Positions 1 to 8,467 are shown, numbered from the stretch's first letter. The stretch is 64,000 nucleotides of DNA from Acinetobacter beijerinckii CIP 110307 (GCF_000369005.1 NZ_KB849765.1:1291295-1355294), one strand, 5' to 3'. Notes: generated by a model from the sequence alone, not told the origin. Numbers and translations: made by a program.

Positions 1-389
1 TCGCTCCCCATCCAACTGGCGAAGTCGCAACTTATCAAGGTGATGAAATCGAAGTGCCTTTGATTGAGATTGCTCATGCTCGTAGTGGAGATAAAGGCAA
101 CCATAGCAATATTGGTGTGATTGCGCGTAAAGCAGAATATTTGCCGTGGATTCGAGCGGCGCTCACTGAAGCAAATGTTTCAGACTATATGCAGCATGTT
201 TTAGATCCTGAAAAATCGAATGTGATTCGTTATGAGTTACCTGCGATGAATGCATTGAATTTTATGTTGGAAAATGCGCTAGGTGGCGGCGGAATTGCCA
301 GTTTACGTATTGATCCACAAGGCAAGGCATTTGCGCAGCAATTATTGGATATGCCAGTGAAAATCCCAGCAAAGTTGTTAGAAAAATAA
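1..389 (+). CDS. atuA: AtuA-like protein, C-terminal part (cut by window start)
   Basis: The reading frame is open from base 3, so the gene begins upstream of the window and only about the last 128 residues are seen. The segment contains ARSGDKGNHSNIGVIAR, typical of the C-terminal domain of the AtuA family (acyclic terpene utilisation; DUF1446 relatives), and ends with a glycine-rich LGGGGIASLRID stretch. The biochemical role of AtuA is not established in the literature known to me. It is the first gene of the atu cluster in Pseudomonas, where the cluster degrades citronellol and geraniol. It lies 20 bases ahead of the SDR gene and is clearly in the same operon. An internal GTG at 54 is not taken as the start because the homologous sequence continues upstream of it. 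Confidence 0.85.
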   Translation, partial: APHPTGEVATYQGDEIEVPLIEIAHARSGDKGNHSNIGVIARKAEYLPWIRAALTEANVSDYMQHVLDPEKSNVIRYELPAMNALNFMLENALGGGGIASLRIDPQGKAFAQQLLDMPVKIPAKLLEK

Positions 390-409
390 AGTAAAGGATG
401 TAGAGCAAA

Positions 410-1288
410 ATGAGTTATCAATCAATTTTTAGAACCGATGCATTTGCCGATAAAGTGATTATCGTTACAGGTGGTGGTTCTGGTATTGGGCGCTGTACGG
501 CACATGAGCTGGCATCTTTGGGTGCGCAAGTCGTGATCACAGGGCGAAAAATTGAAAAGCTGGAAAAAGTTAGCCAAGAAATCATAGAGGATGGTGGCAA
601 AGTCCATTTCATCGTTTGTGATAACCGTGATGAAGAACAAGTCAAAAGTATGATTGCTGAAGTCATTGAAAAATTTGGCAAGCTCGATGGTTTAGTAAAT
701 AACGCAGGTGGGCAATTTCCTTCTGCACTTGAAAATATTTCTGCCAATGGCTTTGATGCTGTGGTCCGTAACAATCTGCACTCTACATTCTATTTAATGC
801 GTGAAGCTTATAATCAATGGATGGCAAAGCATGGTGGCAGTATCGTCAACATGACCGCAGATATGTGGGGCGGTATGCCGGGTATGGGGCATTCAGGGGC
901 GGCACGTTCAGGGGTAGATAATCTAACCAAAACGGCTTCGGTGGAATGGGGTAAATCAGGCGTACGTGTTAATGCCGTTGCACCAGGTTGGATTATTTCC
1001 TCTGGCATGGATAACTACAGTGGTGACTTTGCCAAAGTGATTATTCCAAGTTTGGCAAGCAACGTTCCTTTAAAACGTATGGGTACGGAATCTGAAATTT
1101 CTTCAGCGATTTGTTTTTTACTTTCTGATGCAGCGGCTTTTGTTTCAGGCGTGACTTTACGTATTGACGGTGCAGCTTCACAAGGTACGCGCATGTACCC
1201 ATTGGCGGATGCCACCAACAATGAAGCATTTAATGGTTTTCACCGTGCCTTTATTCCAGATATTTTTAAAAATACAGATGGAGAATAA
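410..1288 (+). CDS. atuB: AtuB-like short-chain dehydrogenase/reductase
   Basis: This 292-residue SDR is the second gene of the terpene operon. The N-terminal Rossmann motif VTGGGSGIG (about residues 19-27) binds NAD(P), and NNAG is present near residue 97. At the position of the usual YxxxK catalytic pair the protein reads GHSGAARSGVDNLTK (H161, R166). This resembles the dienoyl-CoA reductase branch of SDRs (HAGAAKAGVD) with Arg in place of Lys. By position it corresponds to AtuB. A role in oxidising terpene alcohol/aldehyde or reducing an enoyl-CoA intermediate is inferred. The start ATG follows a purine-rich GTAAAGGATGTAGAG, and the stop codon abuts the atuC start. Confidence 0.85.
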   Translation: MSYQSIFRTDAFADKVIIVTGGGSGIGRCTAHELASLGAQVVITGRKIEKLEKVSQEIIEDGGKVHFIVCDNRDEEQVKSMIAEVIEKFGKLDGLVNNAGGQFPSALENISANGFDAVVRNNLHSTFYLMREAYNQWMAKHGGSIVNMTADMWGGMPGMGHSGAARSGVDNLTKTASVEWGKSGVRVNAVAPGWIISSGMDNYSGDFAKVIIPSLASNVPLKRMGTESEISSAICFLLSDAAAFVSGVTLRIDGAASQGTRMYPLADATNNEAFNGFHRAFIPDIFKNTDGE

Positions 1289-2905
1289 ATGATGACTATT
1301 CTTCAATCTGAAATCGCTGTAGGTAGTGAGCAATACGAACAAAACCGTGAAGCGCTATTAAGTCAGCTTGCAGAAGTTCGTGCTGTACAGCAAAAAAGCA
1401 TTGATAAATCGTATGCTGCAAAACCGAAGTTTGACAAGAAAGGCAAAATCTTGCCGCATGAACGTGTACGTTTATTGCTTGATGCTGATTCACCATTTAT
1501 CGAGCTGTGTGGCTTAGTTGGCTACAACATGCATGATGATAAAGATGGTTCTGAAGCTGGTGGTGGCATCATTGCTGGGATCGGCTTTGTGAGTGGTGTA
1601 CGTGCTTTAGTGTCTGCCAGTAATAGTGCCATCAAAGGCGGCACCATGTCGCCAATGGGTGTTCAGAAAACCTTACGTTTGCAAAAAATCGCGCTTGAAC
1701 AAAAGTTACCGATGGTGACTTTGACTGAAAGTGGTGGGGCAAACTTAAATTATGCCGCAGAAGTATTTACCTATGGCGGAATGACTTTTGCCAATCAAGC
1801 TCGATTATCTGCAACAGGCATTCCGCAAGTCGCAGTCGTACATGGCAATGCAACCGCAGGCGGGGCATATCAACCAGGTCTATCTGACTATGTGATCGCG
1901 GTGCGCAAACAAACTGAAATGTTGTTGGCAGGTCCACCTTTGTTGCTGGCTGCAACAGGTGAAGTGGCGACAGCTGAAGAACTGGGTGGTGCTGAAATGC
2001 ATACACAAGTGTCAGGGGTAGCAGAATATCTTGCTGAAAATGATGCCGATGGTATTCGTTTGGCAAGAGAAATTTTTGAGCATTTGAACTGGAAAGAACG
2101 AACCACACGTCTCAATCAAGAATACAAAGAACCTCGTTATTCAGCAGAAGAGCTATTAGGCATCATCCCGCAAGATCCAAAACAACCTTTCGATATGAAA
2201 GAAATTGTGGCTCGCATTATTGATGATTCTGACTTTCTGGAGTTTAAACAAGAATACGATGCTTTAACGGTATGTGGCTGGGCAAAAATGGGTGGGGTGC
2301 ATATTGGTATTATTACCAATAATGGTCCAATTACACCACAAGGTGCAGTCAAAGCGGCACAGTTTATTCATCTGTGTGAGCAGACCAAACGACCACTTTT
2401 ATTCCTGCATAACACCACAGGTTTTATGGTCGGAACAGATGCTGAACAGAACGGCATCATTAAGCATGGTTCGAAATTAATCCAAGCGGTTGCGAATGCG
2501 ACTGTACCGAAAATTTCGATTATTGTGGCTGGCTCCTACGGTGCAGGCAACTATGCGATGTGTGGGCGTAGTCTCTCTCCAAGTTTTATCTTTGCATGGC
2601 CAAATTCACATGTTGCGGTAATGGGGGCAGCACAAGCAGGGAAAGTGTTGCGTATCGTCGCAGAAGGTAAACAGAAAGCTTCTGGAATGGAACCGAATTC
2701 ACAAATGTTGGATTTCCTAGAGCAAAGCACTGCGATGAAATTAGAACAGCAATCGACTGCTTTGTTTAATACAGCAATGTTGCATGACGATGGCATTATC
2801 GATCCAAGAGATACGCGTAAAGTCCTGATCTTCTTGCTACAAACCATTTATGAAGCACAACAACGTGAGTTAAATCCAACTCGTTTTGGTGTATCGAGAT
2901 TTTAA
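1289..2905 (+). CDS. atuC: Geranyl-CoA carboxylase beta subunit (carboxyltransferase)
   Basis: This 538-residue carboxyltransferase subunit belongs to the methylcrotonyl/geranyl-CoA carboxylase family. It transfers carboxyl from the biotin of the alpha subunit to cis-geranyl-CoA. Crotonase-fold halves are visible, with glycine-rich oxyanion regions (TESGGANLNYAAE, GNATAGGAYQPGLSDY) in the N-terminal half and GSYGAGNYAMCGR with PNSHVAVMGAAQAGKVL in the C-terminal half. The matching biotin subunit is atuF at the operon end, separated by atuD, atuE and a foreign-looking gene. The atu gene order, with an AtuA gene and an SDR, favours geranyl-CoA over 3-methylcrotonyl-CoA as substrate. ATGs at 1289 and 1292 are both possible; GGAG at 1280-1283 suits either. 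Confidence 0.9.
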   Translation: MMTILQSEIAVGSEQYEQNREALLSQLAEVRAVQQKSIDKSYAAKPKFDKKGKILPHERVRLLLDADSPFIELCGLVGYNMHDDKDGSEAGGGIIAGIGFVSGVRALVSASNSAIKGGTMSPMGVQKTLRLQKIALEQKLPMVTLTESGGANLNYAAEVFTYGGMTFANQARLSATGIPQVAVVHGNATAGGAYQPGLSDYVIAVRKQTEMLLAGPPLLLAATGEVATAEELGGAEMHTQVSGVAEYLAENDADGIRLAREIFEHLNWKERTTRLNQEYKEPRYSAEELLGIIPQDPKQPFDMKEIVARIIDDSDFLEFKQEYDALTVCGWAKMGGVHIGIITNNGPITPQGAVKAAQFIHLCEQTKRPLLFLHNTTGFMVGTDAEQNGIIKHGSKLIQAVANATVPKISIIVAGSYGAGNYAMCGRSLSPSFIFAWPNSHVAVMGAAQAGKVLRIVAEGKQKASGMEPNSQMLDFLEQSTAMKLEQQSTALFNTAMLHDDGIIDPRDTRKVLIFLLQTIYEAQQRELNPTRFGVSRF

Positions 2906-2906
2906 G

Positions 2907-2975
2907 AAATCTCCCCTAGCCCCTCTTTTAAAGAGGGGAACTCCTCCCTTTGAAAAGGGAGGTTGGGAGGGATTT
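2907..2975. repeat. Palindromic intergenic repeat with two inner hairpins
   Basis: This is a compact element between atuC and atuD. Its ends are imperfect inverted repeats (AAATCTCCC at 2907-2915, GGGAGGGATTT at 2965-2975). Inside are two strong stems: CCCCTCTTT (2920-2928) with AAAGAGGGG (2930-2938), and CCTCCCTTT (2943-2951) with AAAGGGAGG (2954-2962). It looks like a short non-coding repeat of the REP/MITE kind. A decayed relative is at 33811-33840. Lying inside an operon, it could act as a processing site or partial attenuator between atuC and atuD; that is inference. Confidence 0.8.
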
Positions 2976-3005
2976 AAAAATATTTAATGTTTAAGGAAAA
3001 AAATA

Positions 3006-4163
3006 ATGAAATTTACCGCAGAGCATGAAGCATTACGCCGTACCGCACGTCAGTTTGTAGAAAACGAACTTAATCCGTTTATTCCCGAATGGGAAGCAGC
3101 GGGACGTTTTCCGATCCATGATGTGTTTAAGAAAATGGCAGATTTAGGTTTGCTAGGTATCTGTAAGCCAGAAGAAAATGGTGGTCTGGGTTTGGATTAT
3201 TCATATAACCTTGTGGTGGCAGAAGAATTAGGGCGTGCTGCATGTGGTGGTGTTCCACTGGCGATCGGTGTGCAAACAGATATGGCGACACCTGCACTAG
3301 CTCGTTTTGGTAGCACAGAATTAAGAGAAGAATTTTTGAATCCTGCGATTCGCGGTGAATATGTGGCATCAATTGCAGTATCAGAAGTGCATGCAGGTTC
3401 AGACGTGGCAGCAATCAAAACCACTGCGAAAAAAGAGGGTGATGATTATGTGATTAACGGCAGCAAAATGTGGATTACCAATTCACTGCAAGCGGATTTC
3501 TTCTGTTTACTTGCCAATACCTCAGATGACAAACCGCATGTCAATAAATCCATGATTATTGTACCTGCGAAGACTGCGGGGATCAGTTTTTCAGAGCCAC
3601 TGAATAAATTAGGTATGCGTTCAACGACAACTGCTCAAGTCTATTTCGATAATGTTCGAGTGCCGCAGCGTTATTTGGTTGGTGCAGAAGGCATGGGTTT
3701 CATGATGCAAATGATGCAGTTCCAAGAGGAGCGTATGTGGGCATGTGCTAATGCAGTAGGTGGTTTAGAAAAAGTCATTCAACAAACGATTGATTACGCT
3801 AAAGAACGTACTACCTTTGGTCAGCCCTTGATTAATAACCAGTATGTACATTTCCGCTTCGCCGAGTTAATGACTGAAGTTGAAGCATTAAAAGCGCTGA
3901 CTTATCAAGCTTGTGAACAGCATATTGCTGGGGAAAATGTCACGATGTTGGCTTCGATGGCGAAACTCAAATCGGGACGTCTCACTCGTGAAGTGGCTGA
4001 TACTTGTCTGCAATATTGGGGCGGCAATGGCTTTATGTGGGATAACCCTGCTTCTCAACTTTATCGTGATGGTCGCCTTGGTTCAATTGGTGGTGGAGCC
4101 GATGAAATTATGCTTGGAATTATTTGTAAGTTGATGGACATTTTGCCGAAGAAACAGAAATAA
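3006..4163 (+). CDS. atuD: Citronellyl-CoA dehydrogenase (acyl-CoA dehydrogenase)
   Basis: This 385-residue FAD-dependent acyl-CoA dehydrogenase has the length usual for the family. The N-terminal helical domain begins EHEALRRTARQFVENELNPF. The middle beta domain carries IAVSEVHAGSDVAAIKTTA and MWITNS, which contact FAD and substrate. The C-terminal domain has ERTTFGQPL and ends with YRDGRLGSIGGGADEIMLGII. By operon position it is AtuD, which oxidises citronellyl-CoA to cis-geranyl-CoA. The 100-base gap from atuC is filled by the palindromic repeat; TAAGGAAAAAA before ATG serves as ribosome binding site. Confidence 0.9.
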   Translation: MKFTAEHEALRRTARQFVENELNPFIPEWEAAGRFPIHDVFKKMADLGLLGICKPEENGGLGLDYSYNLVVAEELGRAACGGVPLAIGVQTDMATPALARFGSTELREEFLNPAIRGEYVASIAVSEVHAGSDVAAIKTTAKKEGDDYVINGSKMWITNSLQADFFCLLANTSDDKPHVNKSMIIVPAKTAGISFSEPLNKLGMRSTTTAQVYFDNVRVPQRYLVGAEGMGFMMQMMQFQEERMWACANAVGGLEKVIQQTIDYAKERTTFGQPLINNQYVHFRFAELMTEVEALKALTYQACEQHIAGENVTMLASMAKLKSGRLTREVADTCLQYWGGNGFMWDNPASQLYRDGRLGSIGGGADEIMLGIICKLMDILPKKQK

Positions 4164-4177
4164 GACAGGGGAAGATC

Positions 4178-5008
4178 ATGACGCTTTCAACTTCTCTAAC
4201 TGATTTACAAGTGGATGACAGTATCCAACTTGAACAACAGGGCAGTATTTTAACGATATGGCTTAATCGACCTGAAAGTCGCAATGCCATGAGTCTCAAT
4301 ATGGTCAATGCGATTCAACAAGTCTTTACCTACATTGCAGATGATGTATCGATTCGTGCTGTGATTTTACGTGGCAAAGGCGGACATTTCTGTGCAGGCG
4401 GTGACATTAAGGATATGGCAGCACTCCGTGTTGAAGCGGCGAATGTGGGTAGCTTACAGCCATATGTTGATTTTAACCGTCGTTTCGGTGCCATGATTGA
4501 ACAAGTTGATCAAGCGCCACAAACCGTGGTTGCGGTATTAGAAGGTGCGGTATTAGGTGGAGGTTTTGGCTTGGCTTGTGTTTCTGATATCGCGATTAGT
4601 CGCGATACGGCACAGTTTGGCTTACCTGAAACAGGCTTAGGTGTTTTACCAGCGCAAATTGCACCTTTCGTAGTGAAACGCATTGGGCTAACACAAGCGC
4701 GTCGTTTGGCATTGTTAGGTTCTCGTTTTAATGGTGAGACTGCACAGAAGTTAGGTGTTGTGCATGATGTTGTGCATGATGAAAATGAGCTTGAGCAGTT
4801 ACTGACCAATACAATTCAAAAAATTAAACGTGCTGCACCATTGGCCTCTCGCAATACTAAAGCTTTATTACATCGTACTTTGAATGAGCCTTTAGATTCT
4901 CTACTGGATGACGCTGCACAGCAATTTGCGCAAGCTGTAGGTGGAGCTGAAGGTCAGGAAGGTACAATCGCATTTATTCAAAAACGTTTACCAAATTGGA
5001 CAGAATAA
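4178..5008 (+). CDS. atuE: Isohexenylglutaconyl-CoA hydratase (enoyl-CoA hydratase family)
   Basis: This 276-residue crotonase-fold protein starts 14 bases after atuD, behind a GGGGAAG ribosome binding site. Family features are RPESRNAMSLNMV in the N-terminal part, the oxyanion motif HFCAGGDIKDM near residue 70, and VLGGGFGLACVSDIAISRDTAQFGLPETGLGVLP with the second glycine-rich hole and catalytic Glu region. In the atu pathway AtuE hydrates the carboxylated intermediate isohexenylglutaconyl-CoA. Substrate assignment rests on the operon context, since crotonases are hard to separate by sequence alone. Confidence 0.87.
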   Translation: MTLSTSLTDLQVDDSIQLEQQGSILTIWLNRPESRNAMSLNMVNAIQQVFTYIADDVSIRAVILRGKGGHFCAGGDIKDMAALRVEAANVGSLQPYVDFNRRFGAMIEQVDQAPQTVVAVLEGAVLGGGFGLACVSDIAISRDTAQFGLPETGLGVLPAQIAPFVVKRIGLTQARRLALLGSRFNGETAQKLGVVHDVVHDENELEQLLTNTIQKIKRAAPLASRNTKALLHRTLNEPLDSLLDDAAQQFAQAVGGAEGQEGTIAFIQKRLPNWTE

Positions 5009-5019
5009 AGGAACTAAAA

Positions 5020-6027
5020 ATGGCTATTTTATTCTGTAATGTTGGGTGGATGGAAAAATATCAAGGTAATAGAGCATCTGACCAAATTCAGGGTGGTGGT
5101 TCTTTTGTTGAGATAGAAGGAAGTGGTGGAGAAGTCTGTAATTTTAGTCCTGATAAAGATATGTTATATGGTTTTGTCCAAACAAGAGGACAAATTAATA
5201 TTGATAATCTAGGGGCAAGTAAAACAGATGAATTTATTAATGGTGTAACGGTTGTTTGGACTGCAACAAATCCAAAGACTAAAGGTACTTATATTATTGG
5301 TTGGTATAAGAATGCAACTGTATTTAGATATTATCAAAAATTTGAAGTTATTCCAAAAGTACAACGAGAAAATGGCATTGATTGTTATCGAATTAGGGCG
5401 TTAAAAGTAGATGCAAGATTGTTATCTACTGATGAACGTATCTATTCTATTCCCAGAGCAGGGCAAAGTGGTTTTGGTATGGGGCAAGAGCTAATTTGGT
5501 ATGGTAAGGGGGAGAAAAATGCAGCACTTATCAAAGAAATTTATCAATTTATAGAAAGTAAAGAGCGTGTTATTGACGTAAAAAATAGATTAAATCGTAG
5601 TTATGACCAAGCAAAGAAAGTTCAAGTTGAGAAAGCGGCAATTGAGACAAGTTGTCAATATTTTGAAAGTCTTGGATATGACGTTAAAAGTGTTGAGAAA
5701 GATAATTTAGGTTGGGATATTGAAGCTATTGCAGGAAAATTGAAATTAAGAATAGAAGTTAAAGGACTTTCAGGCACAAATTTTACAATCGGACTGACGC
5801 CTAATGAATATTCAGCATTTTTACAAGAAGACTTAGATTACCGACTTGCAGTCGTCACGAATGCACTTGTAGAGCCTAAATTATGGATTTGTCGATTTAG
5901 TATAGAACAAAATGATTGGATTGCTGAAGCTGTTGATCGTGATGAGTATCAGACGTTAAATATTGACCAAAAAGTTAGTGCCATCATCGAACTAAAGACC
6001 AAAATTAGCAAGGAAAAAACTCAATGA
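5020..6027 (+). CDS. DUF3883 nuclease-fold protein inserted in the atu operon
   Basis: This is a 335-residue protein unrelated to terpene catabolism. ATG 5020 is chosen because AAAGGAAC lies just upstream; an in-frame upstream GTG/ATG-like start at 4996 would overlap atuE. The N-terminal half (FCNVGWMEKYQG; YIIGWYKNATVFRYY) looks like a small beta-rich domain of PUA/EVE-like character, which is tentative. The C-terminal third matches DUF3883: a helix, then GWDIEA (D233) and LRIEVKG (E246, K248), the D-ExK spacing of PD-(D/E)XK nucleases. DUF3883 proteins are frequent in restriction and defence contexts. Its last four bases overlap the atuF start (ATGA), so it is translationally coupled to atuF. 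Codon use is AT-richer than its neighbours, which suggests acquisition. Confidence 0.8.
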   Translation: MAILFCNVGWMEKYQGNRASDQIQGGGSFVEIEGSGGEVCNFSPDKDMLYGFVQTRGQINIDNLGASKTDEFINGVTVVWTATNPKTKGTYIIGWYKNATVFRYYQKFEVIPKVQRENGIDCYRIRALKVDARLLSTDERIYSIPRAGQSGFGMGQELIWYGKGEKNAALIKEIYQFIESKERVIDVKNRLNRSYDQAKKVQVEKAAIETSCQYFESLGYDVKSVEKDNLGWDIEAIAGKLKLRIEVKGLSGTNFTIGLTPNEYSAFLQEDLDYRLAVVTNALVEPKLWICRFSIEQNDWIAEAVDRDEYQTLNIDQKVSAIIELKTKISKEKTQ

Positions 6028-7970
6028 AATTTTCAAAAGTTTTAGTCGCAAATCGTGGTGAAATCGCAGTTCGAGTGATGCAAACGGCCAAAGCAATGGG
6101 TTATCAAACTGTTGCGGTGTATTCAGATGCAGATGCAAATGCTCGCCATGTTCAAGTGGCTGATGAAGCTGTATACATTGGTGCTTCTAAAGTCTCTGAG
6201 TCTTATTTGTCGATCACCAATATTATCGAAGCCTGTAAAAAAACAGGTGCAGATGCGGTTCATCCTGGTTATGGATTTTTATCTGAAAATACCGATTTCG
6301 CCCAAGCGTGTAGTGATCATGGCATCACTTTTATTGGTCCAAATGCTGCTGCGATTCACTTGATGGGTAGTAAGCGTTTGTCAAAAATTGCCATGATTGA
6401 GGCGGGTGTACCTTGTGTACCAGGTTATGAAGGTGATCGACAAGATATCGAGTATTTGGCAGAGCAAGCAGAAAAAATTGGTTTCCCCTTGATGGTGAAG
6501 GCATCTGCTGGTGGTGGTGGGCGTGGTATGCGTTTGGTTCACCAGTCTGCTGATTTACTCGAAGCTTTAAAAACAGCGCGTTCAGAAGCCGAAAATGCAT
6601 TTGGTTCAGGTGAACTAATTATTGAAAAAGCAGTGATCGCACCTCGTCATGTGGAAATTCAAGTATTTGGTGATACGCATGGCAATTACGTTTATCTATT
6701 TGAACGAGATTGTTCAATTCAGCGCCGTCATCAGAAAGTAGTCGAAGAAGCACCTTGTCCCGTGATGACACCTGAATTACGTCAACAAATGGGCGAGGCT
6801 GCTGTTGCTGCCGCCAAAGCTTGTGACTATATCGGTGCAGGTACAGTTGAATTCTTACTTGATCAATCAGGTGAGTTTTATTTCCTTGAAATGAATACCC
6901 GTTTACAGGTTGAGCATCCAGTAACAGAAATGATCACGGGCCTCGATTTAGTTGAATGGCAACTACGTGTCGCAAATGGTGAAACTTTACCTCTACAGCA
7001 GCATGAACTCACCTTAAATGGACATGCAATTGAGGTGCGTTTATATGCAGAAGATCCACGTCAGGACTTCTTGCCTCAAACTGGAAAAGTACTCAGTTGG
7101 AAACCTGTGGACTTACCCAATGTTCGGATTGATCATGGGATGTTAGAACAGGGTGAAATTAGCCCGTTTTATGATCCAATGGTGGCGAAGGTGATTGCTT
7201 ATGGTAAAACTCGTCAGGATGCGATTCGTCTGTTAGCGCGTGCAGTAGATGATTGTGTACTATTGGGTGTGAACAGCAATAAACAGTTTTTGGTAAATTT
7301 ATTACGTCATCCGATTATCGTGGCAGGTGATACCAATACCGCATTTATTCAACAACATTTTCAAGATGATGTCAGCCTACATCAGCAAGCGCCAAGTTTG
7401 GAGAACCTTGCGGTTGCTGCGGCATTGTTCACCCAACTGAACCAAGCGAAAGTTTCATGGCAAACAGGTATTTCTGTGCCTTTCCCATTAAAACTAAAAT
7501 GTGCAGATCAACAACTGTCACTACAAGTCGAGATGGGTCAACAGCAAGTCACCGTGCGATTATGTGATCAACACTGTACGATTCAGGTTGTAGAAATAAC
7601 TGATACTCAGATCATCTATAACGTTGATGGCGTGCGTCGAAAGTTGAGTTATGTACTTGATCAAAATCAACTCTATTTAGATACAGCTAATGGTAATTTA
7701 GTGATTGAAAATATCACCTATGCCGCACCTGAAGCTGCCGAAGTGGTGGGGGATGGTAAAATCCGTGCACCAATGGATGGTGCGATTGTGAATCTATTGG
7801 TCAACGCTGGAGATACCGTTAGCAAAGGTCAAACTCTGTTGATCTTGGAGGCGATGAAAATCCAGCAACAAATTAAATCTGATGTGGATGGTGTTGTTGA
7901 TGAGCTCATTGGTCAAGTCGGTCAACAAGTGAAAAAACGACAATTGTTATTAAATGTCGCAGTTGCATAA
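6024..7970 (+). CDS. atuF: Geranyl-CoA carboxylase alpha subunit (biotin carboxylase/BCCP)
   Basis: This 648-residue biotin-containing subunit partners AtuC. Domains in order: biotin carboxylase N-terminal domain (KVLVANRGEIAVRVMQTAKAM), ATP-grasp (KASAGGGGRGMR; CSIQRRHQKVVEEAP; EMNTRLQVEHPVTE), biotin carboxylase C-terminal domain (AEDPRQDFLPQTG), a linker/BT region, and a C-terminal biotinyl domain with ILEAMKIQQQ, where K612 is the biotinylated lysine. It starts inside the preceding DUF3883 gene. It is the last gene of the operon: the Pseudomonas atuG and atuH positions are absent here and a terminator follows immediately. Confidence 0.92.
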   Translation: MKFSKVLVANRGEIAVRVMQTAKAMGYQTVAVYSDADANARHVQVADEAVYIGASKVSESYLSITNIIEACKKTGADAVHPGYGFLSENTDFAQACSDHGITFIGPNAAAIHLMGSKRLSKIAMIEAGVPCVPGYEGDRQDIEYLAEQAEKIGFPLMVKASAGGGGRGMRLVHQSADLLEALKTARSEAENAFGSGELIIEKAVIAPRHVEIQVFGDTHGNYVYLFERDCSIQRRHQKVVEEAPCPVMTPELRQQMGEAAVAAAKACDYIGAGTVEFLLDQSGEFYFLEMNTRLQVEHPVTEMITGLDLVEWQLRVANGETLPLQQHELTLNGHAIEVRLYAEDPRQDFLPQTGKVLSWKPVDLPNVRIDHGMLEQGEISPFYDPMVAKVIAYGKTRQDAIRLLARAVDDCVLLGVNSNKQFLVNLLRHPIIVAGDTNTAFIQQHFQDDVSLHQQAPSLENLAVAAALFTQLNQAKVSWQTGISVPFPLKLKCADQQLSLQVEMGQQQVTVRLCDQHCTIQVVEITDTQIIYNVDGVRRKLSYVLDQNQLYLDTANGNLVIENITYAAPEAAEVVGDGKIRAPMDGAIVNLLVNAGDTVSKGQTLLILEAMKIQQQIKSDVDGVVDELIGQVGQQVKKRQLLLNVAVA

Positions 7971-7980
7971 GGCCTATTAA

Positions 7981-8011
7981 TTAAAAAGCTAGGTTAGACC
8001 TAGCTTTTTAA
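7981..8011. terminator. Bidirectional terminator between atuF and the 8000-8467 gene
   Basis: A perfect 13-bp stem (TTAAAAAGCTAGG at 7981-7993, CCTAGCTTTTTAA at 7999-8011) with a TTAGA loop has an A-tract on one side and a T-tract on the other. It can end transcription from both converging genes. It overlaps the last codons of the minus-strand gene. Confidence 0.9.
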
Positions 8012-8467
8012 TAATTTTTCTACAGCAACGAGTGAGCTTTCTGAATTTCCCTTTAATTCTTGTGTTGCAAACTCTGCTAAAGCCTGTTCATGTGCCAATA
8101 AATATTGCAGAAAAGTTTGGGTTTGAGCATCGGCATGTTGATTCATTCGCTCAAATGTTTCCATAAAAGGTTTGGTACCTTGTTTAAGTAAATGCATCGC
8201 AACTTTCCACGGAAGTTTTGCCATCGCAATCCCTGATGCTTTAGCTTGTAATTTGATATGTGGTCGTATCTTTGCGGTATGACCATTTTGAATCAGAAAC
8301 TGTTGTAACTTATGTAAAGTTTGAGTTTCTAATTGAGCCAAAACATTCCATTTATATTGTTGCTCAGTCGAGCGGGTATGCTTTGCTGCATTCAGAAAAA
8401 CTAATTCACCTAAAATTTCAGATTCAAGCGCAGTATTTAAGTCATGTTGAAATTTTGGGTAATTCAT
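8000..8467 (-). CDS. Hypothetical helical protein
   Basis: This 155-residue protein is of unknown function. It is rich in predicted helix (ALESEILGELVFLNAAKHT; QYKWNVLAQLETQTLHKLQQFL; AHEQALAEFATQELKG), and the regularly placed E/H residues recall ferritin-like or four-helix-bundle proteins; that is only an impression. No signal peptide or membrane segment is seen. ATG at 8467 is chosen because AGGA lies nine bases upstream; an in-frame TTG at 8485 is less likely. It is a single-gene unit converging on the atu operon. Confidence 0.7.
   Translation of the reverse strand: MNYPKFQHDLNTALESEILGELVFLNAAKHTRSTEQQYKWNVLAQLETQTLHKLQQFLIQNGHTAKIRPHIKLQAKASGIAMAKLPWKVAMHLLKQGTKPFMETFERMNQHADAQTQTFLQYLLAHEQALAEFATQELKGNSESSLVAVEKLLKS

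Noticed and set aside
418..774. 118-residue minus-strand ORF opposite atuB
   Set aside because: Shadow of a clear SDR gene; no start signal or homology pattern.
4996..5019. Upstream start for the DUF3883 gene
   Set aside because: It would overlap atuE and lacks a ribosome binding site; ATG 5020 follows AAAGGAAC.
1289..7970. Reading the carboxylase operon as the liu/mcc leucine-degradation cluster
   Set aside because: The AtuA gene, the SDR and the order beta subunit-dehydrogenase-hydratase-alpha subunit match atu; no HMG-CoA lyase gene is present.
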